A DNA stretch of 42,374 nucleotides from a virus, in IMG/VR virus record IMGVR_UViG_3300049617_000256, positions 1 to 42,374 of that record; one strand, given 5' to 3'. The position numbers and the translations under genes were made by a program. Positions 26,821 through 33,544 of this stretch are shown piece after piece. Position 1 is the stretch's first letter. Each line of letters opens with the position of its first letter. Below the pieces are notes generated by a model, which saw nothing but the letters and a program-made list of their open reading frames with translations, did not search any database and had not been told where the DNA came from.

Positions 26821-27644
26821 TGATTTATTTACTAACACTAACTTGGAATGGTTGTGATAAATTAACAAAACTTAAAGAATCACTTCTGCCAGCTCTAAAT
26901 GGCTTAGATTATACATGGCTCATCAAAGATAATGCATCAAAAGATGATACTGTAGCTGTAGCCTCTGCCTGGGGCAATAATGTTAAAGTCATTCCATATA
27001 AAGATAATTTGCAGAATTTTTCCGCAGGAATGAATTTTCTATTTAAAGAAGCTTCTCCTCAAGATAATGATTTAATTATCCTACTTAATAATGATGTGAT
27101 CATTAATGATAAGAAGTCTATCAAGAATATGCTCGACATCATTAATAAGGATCCATCGGTGGGAGCAGTTGGAGGTCGATTATTATATACTGGTACGAAT
27201 CGTTTACAGCATGCTGGAGTAGTATTTGATAACAGTTTCCGAATGCCAGTTCATTATCGCGCTAAAGAAATAAGTGATGTGAATGCAGAAAAGAATCGTT
27301 TGTTTCAAATAGTTACTGGAGCAGTGCTCGTTACCAAAGCCGAATATTTTAGGAATATTTGGGAAGGCAATAAATCTGGTTTACCAGGATTAGATGAAAA
27401 TTATCATTGGGCATTCGATGACGTTGATTTATGCTTATCTATTCGTTACAAAATGAATAAGAAAATTGTTTATTGTGGCAGCACTAATATTTTTCATGAG
27501 GAAAGCGCCTCTTTGAAAAAGAATCCTGCCAATAAACTTTTTATGTCTCATAATATTAATTACTTATACAAAAAGTGGGGTTCTAGTTATATCTTGGATG
27601 GAGATGATTATTTGAAGAATCCAAAGCATAATCTCTACCCATAA
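26820..27644 (+). CDS. GT2-family glycosyltransferase (rhamnosyltransferase-like)
   Basis: This 274-aa GT-A fold protein starts at an ATG sharing its A with the previous stop (TAATG). Motifs: LLTLTWNGCDKLTKLKESL, LIKDNASKDDT, NLQNFSAGMNFLF, and the DxD-like metal site LLNNDVII near residue 88. VGAVGGRLLYTG and HAGVVFD follow, common in rhamnosyltransferase-type GT2 enzymes, and then a WAFDDVDLCLSIR acceptor motif. The protein is complete. It differs clearly from the GT2 at 23825, so it is unlikely to be a recent duplicate. Next to a dTDP-glucose dehydratase-like gene it may use a deoxysugar donor (inference). Confidence 0.88.
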   Translation: MIYLLTLTWNGCDKLTKLKESLLPALNGLDYTWLIKDNASKDDTVAVASAWGNNVKVIPYKDNLQNFSAGMNFLFKEASPQDNDLIILLNNDVIINDKKSIKNMLDIINKDPSVGAVGGRLLYTGTNRLQHAGVVFDNSFRMPVHYRAKEISDVNAEKNRLFQIVTGAVLVTKAEYFRNIWEGNKSGLPGLDENYHWAFDDVDLCLSIRYKMNKKIVYCGSTNIFHEESASLKKNPANKLFMSHNINYLYKKWGSSYILDGDDYLKNPKHNLYP

Positions 27645-27649
27645 AAAAT

Positions 27650-28600
27650 ATGAAGAAAGTTCTTATCACCGGCACTAGTGGCTTCATCTTTAGCAATTTT
27701 ATTCGCCGAGCCATTTATGAAAAGCATCCTTATTCATTCGTTAGTATCGATCGTATAGGTGATAAAGCTAATATTACGTATGAGCACAAGAGCCATACTT
27801 TTTATATAGCAGACATACGAGATCAACATATCATAGATAAGATCTTCCAATTTGAGAAGCCAGATATTGTAATCCATGGGGCAGCCGAAACCTTTGTTGA
27901 TTACTCTCTGACAGATCCTAACTCTTTCATTACCTCCAATGTTTTGGGAACCCAAGTTATTATTAATGCTTGTGTCAAACATGGAGTAGAAAAGTTAATC
28001 TATATCTCTACTGATGAAGTCTATGGTGAACTAACCTCTGAATCAGATGTGGCTTGGACCGAAGATTCGCCTATCAATCCTAGAAACCCTTATTCTGCTG
28101 CCAAGGCGTCAGGGGAACTACTGGTGAAAGCTGCCTTTACTTCGCACGGGTTAATTTATAACATTACCCGCAGCTCTAATAACTACGGACCCCGTCAGAC
28201 ACCAGAGAAGCTTATACCGAAGGCTATAAAATGCATTCTCCATGAGCAGAAAATACCTATTTACGGGCAAGGACTACAGATCCGTGATTGGACTCATGTT
28301 TTTGACAACTGTGCTGCCATTCTAACGGTTTTGAATCAAGGTAAACCGAATGAGGTATATAATATCTCAGCTAATCAGGAGTTTCCTAATATCGAAGTAA
28401 TACAGAAGATCTGTAATGCTATGGGCAAAGGTCATGAGTTAATTTCTTTTATTGAAGACCCAAGAAAGGGTCATGATTTCAGGTATTCCATTGATTCATC
28501 TAAAATTAGAGAATTAGGATGGAAACCATCTGTCAAATTTAAAGATGGAATTATAGAAACTGTTGAATGGTATAAAATTAATAATTGGATGTTAAAGTGA
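27650..28600 (+). CDS. dTDP-glucose 4,6-dehydratase-like NAD-dependent SDR
   Basis: This 316-aa extended short-chain dehydrogenase starts with the Rossmann motif LITGTSGFIFSNF. The third glycine of GxxGxxG is Phe14 here. The catalytic set is present: ISTDEVYGE (T121, D122, E123), the triad typical of RmlB-type 4,6-dehydratases, and YSAAK (Y148, K152). SSNNYGPRQTPEKLIPK and a RDWTHVFDNCAAI substrate-domain motif follow. The enzyme would convert an NDP-hexose to its 4-keto-6-deoxy form, a donor precursor for the neighbouring glycosyltransferases. Length is slightly short for RmlB. An alternative is a related NDP-sugar epimerase, but the TDE triad favours a dehydratase. Confidence 0.85.
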   Translation: MKKVLITGTSGFIFSNFIRRAIYEKHPYSFVSIDRIGDKANITYEHKSHTFYIADIRDQHIIDKIFQFEKPDIVIHGAAETFVDYSLTDPNSFITSNVLGTQVIINACVKHGVEKLIYISTDEVYGELTSESDVAWTEDSPINPRNPYSAAKASGELLVKAAFTSHGLIYNITRSSNNYGPRQTPEKLIPKAIKCILHEQKIPIYGQGLQIRDWTHVFDNCAAILTVLNQGKPNEVYNISANQEFPNIEVIQKICNAMGKGHELISFIEDPRKGHDFRYSIDSSKIRELGWKPSVKFKDGIIETVEWYKINNWMLK

Positions 28601-28606
28601 TATAAT
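28584..28606 (+). promoter_or_regulatory. Putative phage promoter, copy 1 (TTGGAT-N10-TATAATAG)
   Basis: TATAAT (28601-28606) followed by AGG lies 18 bases before the tubulin-like start codon, with TTGGAT exactly ten bases upstream. The same arrangement recurs before the small gene at 34973. There is no good sigma70 -35 box at normal spacing, so if active it may use a phage factor. Confidence 0.35.
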
Positions 28607-28623
28607 AGGCACGAGGAGATAGA

Positions 28624-29988
28624 ATGCCAGCGACAAGTGTTACCGAAGACGGTCAAAAAGAAGTAGTAGTAGATAATGTGTCAAGTGCGGAAGTAAAAGC
28701 ATCCGATAATGTCGATGTAGATAAATTAGCGGCACTAAAAGCAAAAAGTCAAGCCAAGCAACAGGAGAACAATATGGCAGCCCGAATAGTTTCGAAGAAA
28801 GAAAAGAGTTTAGTCCTTGGAGTTATTGGCTCAGGACAAGCTGGTTCTCGATTAGCCGAAGCCTTCCATAAAGAAGGTTACGATGCTGTCGTTATCAACA
28901 CAGCTATGCAAGACTTAAAGTATATTGATGTCCCCGATTCTAATAAATTACTTTTGGAATATGGTTTGGGCGGCGCCGCCAAGGAAGTAGAAATTGGTCG
29001 TGCAGCAGCCGAAGCACATCGTGGAGAAATTCTTCAATTAGTTAATGAAAAGCTAACTAACTCTCAAGTTAATGTTTTATGCCTTAGTTTAGGTGGTGGT
29101 TCTGGTGCAGGTTCTTGTGAAACATTAGTAGACATCTTATCTGGTCTTGGTAAGCCACTAGTTGTTATTACGGTTCTTCCAATGGATACCGAAGATACTC
29201 AAACAAAATCCAATGCCTTGGAAACTTTGTCTAAATTAACCAAAATGGCTCAAAGTAAAAAGGTCAATAATCTAATTGTAGTTGATAACGCCAAAATTGG
29301 AACTATCTATCATAATGTTAGCCAAATGGAATTTTTTGGTGTTGCTAATAAGGCTATTGTCAATCCAATTGATGTTTTCAATAGACTATCTTCTATGCCA
29401 TCTTCTGTTAAACCATTAGATCCAATGGAGTTCTCAAAAGTTTTTCTTGATGGTGAAGGTTTAACTGTTTATGGAGAGTTCTCTATTGATAATTATGATC
29501 AAGAAGAGACTGCGATTGCAGAAGCCATCATCAATAACTTATCTAATAATTTATTGGCAGAAGGTTTTGATTTAAAGCAGGCAAAGTATGTTGGCTATAT
29601 TCTTGCTGCTAATAAAACGGTCTGGGATAAAGTTAAAACAGAATATACTGATTATGCCAACCATATGATCAATGATTTATGTGGTCACCCTAAAGGTGTT
29701 TTCAAAGGAATGTATGTAACAGAAACTCCTGAAAATGTTATTAAGGTTTATTCTATGTTTTCTGGATTGGGTTTACCAACTTCGCGTGTTGAACAATTAA
29801 AAAATGACACCAAAGAACTCCAATCTAAATTTAAGAGTAAAGATGATGCTAGAAATCTTACTTTACATTTGGATACGGGTGCTAATGAAACAGTATCTGC
29901 TGCTCAAAAGGTTAAAGACAAGATCGCTAATAAATCGTCTACTTTCGGTAAGTTTGTTACAGGCGTAGTCGATAGAAGGAAATCATAA
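28624..29988 (+). CDS. Tubulin/FtsZ-superfamily GTPase-like protein
   Basis: This 454-aa protein carries FtsZ/tubulin signatures in order: VIGSGQAGSRLAEAF (G69-F81), the T3-like GLGGAAKEVEIGRAAAE, the tubulin T4 loop LGGGSGAGSCET (G157-S164), and VVDNAKI (about 220-225), matching FtsZ's guanine-contact region. The T7-like loop KPLDPMEFSKVF (263-274) differs from FtsZ's NxDxxD but keeps an acidic residue before Phe. It is longer than phage PhuZ. The first ~60 residues are low complexity; an internal ATG at 28774 is an alternative start. The C-terminus is basic and ends in a short amphipathic stretch. It probably forms cytoplasmic filaments that organise phage DNA or a replication compartment (inference). 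GAGGAG precedes the ATG. Confidence 0.85.
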   Translation: MPATSVTEDGQKEVVVDNVSSAEVKASDNVDVDKLAALKAKSQAKQQENNMAARIVSKKEKSLVLGVIGSGQAGSRLAEAFHKEGYDAVVINTAMQDLKYIDVPDSNKLLLEYGLGGAAKEVEIGRAAAEAHRGEILQLVNEKLTNSQVNVLCLSLGGGSGAGSCETLVDILSGLGKPLVVITVLPMDTEDTQTKSNALETLSKLTKMAQSKKVNNLIVVDNAKIGTIYHNVSQMEFFGVANKAIVNPIDVFNRLSSMPSSVKPLDPMEFSKVFLDGEGLTVYGEFSIDNYDQEETAIAEAIINNLSNNLLAEGFDLKQAKYVGYILAANKTVWDKVKTEYTDYANHMINDLCGHPKGVFKGMYVTETPENVIKVYSMFSGLGLPTSRVEQLKNDTKELQSKFKSKDDARNLTLHLDTGANETVSAAQKVKDKIANKSSTFGKFVTGVVDRRKS

Positions 29989-30245
29989 TGACATCATTTA
30001 ATTTTATAGAAGATGGATATAGACCACCTTCACCAATGGATGGCTATCGACCATCTATGTTAAGAGATTTATGTAGTTTTTATAAAACTCAAGGATCAAC
30101 TGTAACAATATACACTGATTCAAATCAAGTTTTCACTGGTACCCTGGTAGATTACAATATAGCTCTGGTTAAACTTACTACCACTGATACGCATCAAGAT
30201 TTTTATATATTGACTAATCACGTAATTGGAATTACTGGTCAGTGA
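29988..30245 (+). CDS. Small Sm/SH3-fold-like protein coupled to the tubulin-like gene
   Basis: This 85-aa protein starts at an ATG sharing its A with the tubulin-like stop (TAATG). The N-terminal third repeats EDGYRPPSP and MDGYRPSM. The rest has the strand pattern of an Sm-like or DUF2642-type small beta-barrel: GSTVTIYTDSNQVFTGTLVD, then ALVKLTTTD and FYILTNHVIGITG. Sm-fold proteins commonly bind RNA or oligomerise as rings, but nothing here proves RNA binding. The coupling suggests a fixed dose relative to the tubulin-like protein and a possible partner role (inference). The DGY motifs match those enriched in the virion proteins, so a structural role is also possible. Confidence 0.7.
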   Translation: MTSFNFIEDGYRPPSPMDGYRPSMLRDLCSFYKTQGSTVTIYTDSNQVFTGTLVDYNIALVKLTTTDTHQDFYILTNHVIGITGQ

Positions 30246-30257
30246 TTTATTAATATT

Positions 30258-30310
30258 TTGTCGAGAAAATGGTACTGGATATATATGATCTAGTACCTCC
30301 TACTCGGCAA
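30258..30310 (+). promoter_or_regulatory. Long two-part hairpin in the leader of the helicase gene
   Basis: An outer stem pairs TTGTCGAG (30258-30265) with CTCGGCAA (30303-30310), eight pairs with one G-U. An inner stem pairs GGTACTGGAT (30271-30280) with ATCTAGTACC (30288-30297), ten pairs with one G-U, around a 7-nt loop. Two five-base strands form an internal loop between them. The structure ends four bases before the helicase ATG, which has no ordinary Shine-Dalgarno. ACCTCCT (30295-30301), identical to the anti-Shine-Dalgarno core of 16S rRNA, lies in the 3' arm and internal loop. No T-run follows, so it is not an intrinsic terminator. A translational control element is the best guess. 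Confidence 0.55.
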
Positions 30311-30314
30311 AGCT

Positions 30315-31832
30315 ATGACCAAAATCTTGATCAAAGGTAACACCTCCCAGATAACAGAAGAATCCGACGCCAACCATTTACTTGCGCTCGATAAACATCT
30401 TTCTTTCTATGTTCAAGGGGCTGAACATACAGCAGCCTTTCGTGGTTTCTTCAACCGCGCGGGCGATTTTGTTAAGTGGGATGGATTCAAAAAACTTCTA
30501 ACTCCTACGCTTCAATTTTCTACTGGTTTAGTAGAGAGAGTCAAAGAATTCTATCAAGCTGCTAACAAAACAATTGAAGTTGTCGATAAACGACCACCCA
30601 AATCTATTGGAGCGCCTCGCGATATTTTGGGAAATTTAAAGAAAATAGATAAAGAGCCGTATCCGTATCAACTGGAAATTCTGGATGTCATTGACAAAAA
30701 TGATCGAGGAATTATAAAGGTAGCTACAGGAGGAGGAAAGTCTCTCATCGCCGCCCTTATTGCCGCAAAATTAGGCAAGAAGACGATCATCTACGTAATT
30801 GGAAAAGATTTATTATATCAATTTCATGATTTTCTCTCTCTAGCATTTGAAGAAAAAATTGGCATCATCGGTGATGGTCGGTGTGAAATACACGATATCA
30901 ATGTTGCTAGTATTTGGACTATTGGTCAAGCCATTGGTATGAAAAAGAAAGACATCTTACTTGACAACGAAGATGATGAAGAATCAATCAGTCCCAACAA
31001 ATATGTTGAGATTCTTAAAATGATGAAAGCAGCTAGAGTTCATATCATTGATGAATGTCACATGTCAGCTTGTGAAACCATCCAACAGATTTTCAAACAT
31101 GCTACTGCTGAGCACCTCTATGGATTGAGCGGCTCTCCTTGGAGAGATGATGGAGCCGACTTACTCATCGAATCCGTTTTGGGAAAGTACATTGTCAATA
31201 TTTCTGCTTCTTACTTAATTGCACGTGATTACTTAGCCCAACCTCTTATTAGATTTCGAGTTGTCCCACCCTATCATTATGAGTTAGAAAAAGTTTATCC
31301 ATCTATCTATAAGAAGTACGTCGTGGAAAATGAAGTCAGAAATGGTTTAGTATTAGAAGGAGCGAGAGCATTAGTTGGCAAAGGATATCAGGCATTAGTA
31401 TTATTTAATAGTCTTAAACACGGTAAGATTTTATACGATCTTTTTAAGCAACATATGAAGTGTGCTTTATTGGATGGATCCAATAGTAAAGAAGAACGTG
31501 AAAAGGTGAAGAAGGATTTAATGGAGCACAAGATAGATTGTGTTCTAGCCTCTCGTATCTTCGATATTGGAGTTGATATTCCGAGTCTTTCTGGCTTGGT
31601 AATCGCATGCGGCGGCAAATCGACAGTCAAGGCTTTACAACGAGTGGGAAGAGTTATTCGTAAATATCCTGGTAAAAAGTTTGCTGTGATTATTGATTAT
31701 GTTGATCAGGCGCCTTTTTTGGATAATCACTCTAAGACTCGTTATCGCATTTATACGTCGGAAGATGGCTTTGATGTAAAATGGCCAAGCGACGCAAAGA
31801 AACCTAGAAAAGCAAGTGGTAAGAAAAAATGA
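30315..31832 (+). CDS. SF2 DNA helicase, UvsW-like
   Basis: This 505-aa protein has the SF2 helicase motifs in order: PYPYQLEILD, Walker A ATGGGKS (A137-S143), Walker B IIDECH (D246-H249), motif III-like LSGSPWRDD, motif V LASRIFDIGVDIPSL, and motif VI QRVGRVIR (Q442-R449). The ~115-residue N-terminal part is typical of UvsW-type phage helicases, which remodel replication forks and recombination intermediates. It heads a coupled replication operon (helicase, two unknowns, loader, DnaB). The C-terminus is Lys-rich. A hairpin occupies its leader. RapA or XPB-like helicases are alternatives, but phage context favours UvsW. Confidence 0.87.
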   Translation: MTKILIKGNTSQITEESDANHLLALDKHLSFYVQGAEHTAAFRGFFNRAGDFVKWDGFKKLLTPTLQFSTGLVERVKEFYQAANKTIEVVDKRPPKSIGAPRDILGNLKKIDKEPYPYQLEILDVIDKNDRGIIKVATGGGKSLIAALIAAKLGKKTIIYVIGKDLLYQFHDFLSLAFEEKIGIIGDGRCEIHDINVASIWTIGQAIGMKKKDILLDNEDDEESISPNKYVEILKMMKAARVHIIDECHMSACETIQQIFKHATAEHLYGLSGSPWRDDGADLLIESVLGKYIVNISASYLIARDYLAQPLIRFRVVPPYHYELEKVYPSIYKKYVVENEVRNGLVLEGARALVGKGYQALVLFNSLKHGKILYDLFKQHMKCALLDGSNSKEEREKVKKDLMEHKIDCVLASRIFDIGVDIPSLSGLVIACGGKSTVKALQRVGRVIRKYPGKKFAVIIDYVDQAPFLDNHSKTRYRIYTSEDGFDVKWPSDAKKPRKASGKKK

Positions 31833-32422
31833 CAAAAGAAACAGACGGCGGCTCATTCGGTGATTATCCGAATGAAAAATATAAACAATTTTTTGAGAAG
31901 TTTTCAGAGATTGAAACTTTGGATGTGGCGGGCTGGAAACCTGTTCATGTTCTTGCTTATTTTTGTAAGAAATATCAGGATCAATATGGCGTGAAGTATT
32001 CATTCAAATTTAATAGCCCCTCGCCTCCCAAATGTTTTGAAGTATTCCAGGTCAAAAAAATGGGAATTTTGTTAAGCACTAATCCAGCTATTCTCAAAGG
32101 TTATATCGATTGGATTTACGAGAACAAAGTTGTCAAAGCGAAGAGACGTTTAACTTCTATTTCATTTATGACCAATGATATTGTTATAAATGATTATAAA
32201 ATGAATGTCTTACTGGCTAACAAGAAAAATCTTAATGTAGACCGTTCGACAGAACTACCTGTTAAATATAAAGATGCTTTTCAAGAGGTTGGTATTACGG
32301 TTGCTAACTATGGTGATTTAGCTTTTTTGTCACAGATGGAACAAACTCCAGAAATAACTTCTGCTTTTGAAAAATTGAATGAGCTAGGATTTGATAGTGA
32401 TATTTTAGGGAGAATTGTATGA
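31829..32422 (+). CDS. Hypothetical protein in replication operon
   Basis: This 197-aa protein starts at ATGA overlapping the helicase stop. It is basic in the middle (YENKVVKAKRRLTSISF) and has mixed helical and beta composition. Features such as VLAYFCKKYQDQYGVKYSFKF and MGILLSTNPAILKGYIDWIYE do not match a family I can name. Its place between a UvsW-like helicase and the helicase loader suggests a replication or recombination accessory protein. That is inference from context only. It ends in ATGA with the next gene. Confidence 0.7.
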   Translation: MTKETDGGSFGDYPNEKYKQFFEKFSEIETLDVAGWKPVHVLAYFCKKYQDQYGVKYSFKFNSPSPPKCFEVFQVKKMGILLSTNPAILKGYIDWIYENKVVKAKRRLTSISFMTNDIVINDYKMNVLLANKKNLNVDRSTELPVKYKDAFQEVGITVANYGDLAFLSQMEQTPEITSAFEKLNELGFDSDILGRIV

Positions 32423-32877
32423 TTCCACAAGTTGGTCAGCATGTAAAGTGTTTGCTTCGCACAGGCGTATTAGCAGAAGGCATAGTAGAAGATTGGGGAG
32501 AGAGGACCGTGCAATTACGATCTTTAGACGAGGAAAATATTCTGATTATCACACACCCTAACGATGATATAATGCTGATCAAAGTCGTCTTGAACACGCA
32601 CCAATCAGCCGCCGAAAAAGTTGCAGAAAAAATTCGTAGAGCGGGTCCTGAACGTCCTGTCCCAGAATCTGCTGATTTGAAACAGAAGTTTCAAGAGGTC
32701 TACGATTCGCCAAGTGATGATGATCTTCGTCTCAAAGAATTAGCAGATTTAAAAATCATGCTGATTGAACAGGAAAAGAAAATCATCGCAGATAAATTAA
32801 AGTCACATCACATTGGACCAGTGAATAAGGCAAAATATGGATACCCTGGATTTCTCACGAAGCCGAGCACTAAATAA
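32419..32877 (+). CDS. Hypothetical protein with N-terminal Sm/SH3-like barrel
   Basis: This 152-aa protein starts at ATGA overlapping the preceding stop. Residues 1-58 alternate strands as in small beta-barrels (VGQHVKCLLRTGVLAEGIVED, TVQLRSLDEENILIITH, DDIMLIKVVL). After a charged Pro-containing linker the rest is helical, with LRLKELADLKIMLIEQEKKI as a likely coiled coil. The first segment resembles the other Sm-like protein at 29988, though sequence similarity is low. The last 41 bases overlap the helicase loader gene in another frame. A helper of helicase loading is possible but unproven. Confidence 0.68.
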   Translation: MIPQVGQHVKCLLRTGVLAEGIVEDWGERTVQLRSLDEENILIITHPNDDIMLIKVVLNTHQSAAEKVAEKIRRAGPERPVPESADLKQKFQEVYDSPSDDDLRLKELADLKIMLIEQEKKIIADKLKSHHIGPVNKAKYGYPGFLTKPSTK

Positions 32878-33544
32878 TATTCCTCCACGCAAAGTAGCAG
32901 AAGCACTCCGTTTGGTTAATGAAAGTGCTGACGATATACAGACTAAGAGCGTTAGACTGATTGCCCTTAATAGATATGCAGAATCTAATATTCCAATGGA
33001 CTATTGGACTTTGAAAATGGAACGAGATTTCCGTGGTGATCCTCGTCTCTTGACAAAGTATAATGAATATGTTGCCGATTTACAAGCCGCTTATTTTACG
33101 GGACATTCACTTTGTTTTGCGGGCGGGCATGGTCTTGGTAAGACTATGACTATAACCTGCATCCTGAAAAAAGCAAGTCAGAAGGGCTTCCATTGCCTCT
33201 ATACGACGTTGAGTGATATAGTTAATGTCCTGACCCAAGGCGGGAGCGAAGAGAAGTTCCTAGCCCGACGTGAGCTAACTATGATAGATTTCCTAGCCAT
33301 TGATGAGTTTGATTCTCGTTTCATGCCAAATGATAACGCGGCAGATTTATATGCTCGTACTTTGGAGATTGTTTTTCGAACTCGTAGCCAGAACAAACTA
33401 CCAACTCTGATGGGAACTAACTCTCCTAATGCAGTGGAAAGTTTTAATGGACCATTAAAAGCTAGTATCGATTCTTTAATGAAGGGCTACATTCAAACTT
33501 TTAGAGTCATGCCAGGTGTAGATCAAAGAGGAGTTCCGAAATGA
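32837..33544 (+). CDS. DnaC-like AAA+ helicase loader
   Basis: This 235-aa protein is an AAA+ ATPase of the DnaC/IstB type. Walker A is AGGHGLGKTM (A95-M104), Walker B is FLAIDEFD, a sensor-1-like segment reads TLMGTNSPNA, and the C-terminus has an arginine in IQTFRVMPG. The N-terminal ~75 residues are helical and could bind DnaB. The start lies 41 bases inside the preceding gene. It is followed by a DnaB-like helicase at an ATGA overlap, the classic loader-helicase pairing. It should load the helicase onto phage DNA in the cytoplasm. Confidence 0.85.
   Translation: MDTLDFSRSRALNNIPPRKVAEALRLVNESADDIQTKSVRLIALNRYAESNIPMDYWTLKMERDFRGDPRLLTKYNEYVADLQAAYFTGHSLCFAGGHGLGKTMTITCILKKASQKGFHCLYTTLSDIVNVLTQGGSEEKFLARRELTMIDFLAIDEFDSRFMPNDNAADLYARTLEIVFRTRSQNKLPTLMGTNSPNAVESFNGPLKASIDSLMKGYIQTFRVMPGVDQRGVPK

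Noticed and set aside
30291-30304. AGGAGGT on the minus strand as a ribosome site for an antisense gene
   Set aside because: No start codon follows at a usable distance on the minus strand.
30258-30310. Hairpin as intrinsic terminator
   Set aside because: No T-run follows the stem and a start codon lies four bases on.
31635-32003. Minus-strand 122-codon frame across the helicase end
   Set aside because: It spans the ends of two coupled + strand genes and reads as low-complexity Ser/His/Phe; no ribosome site.
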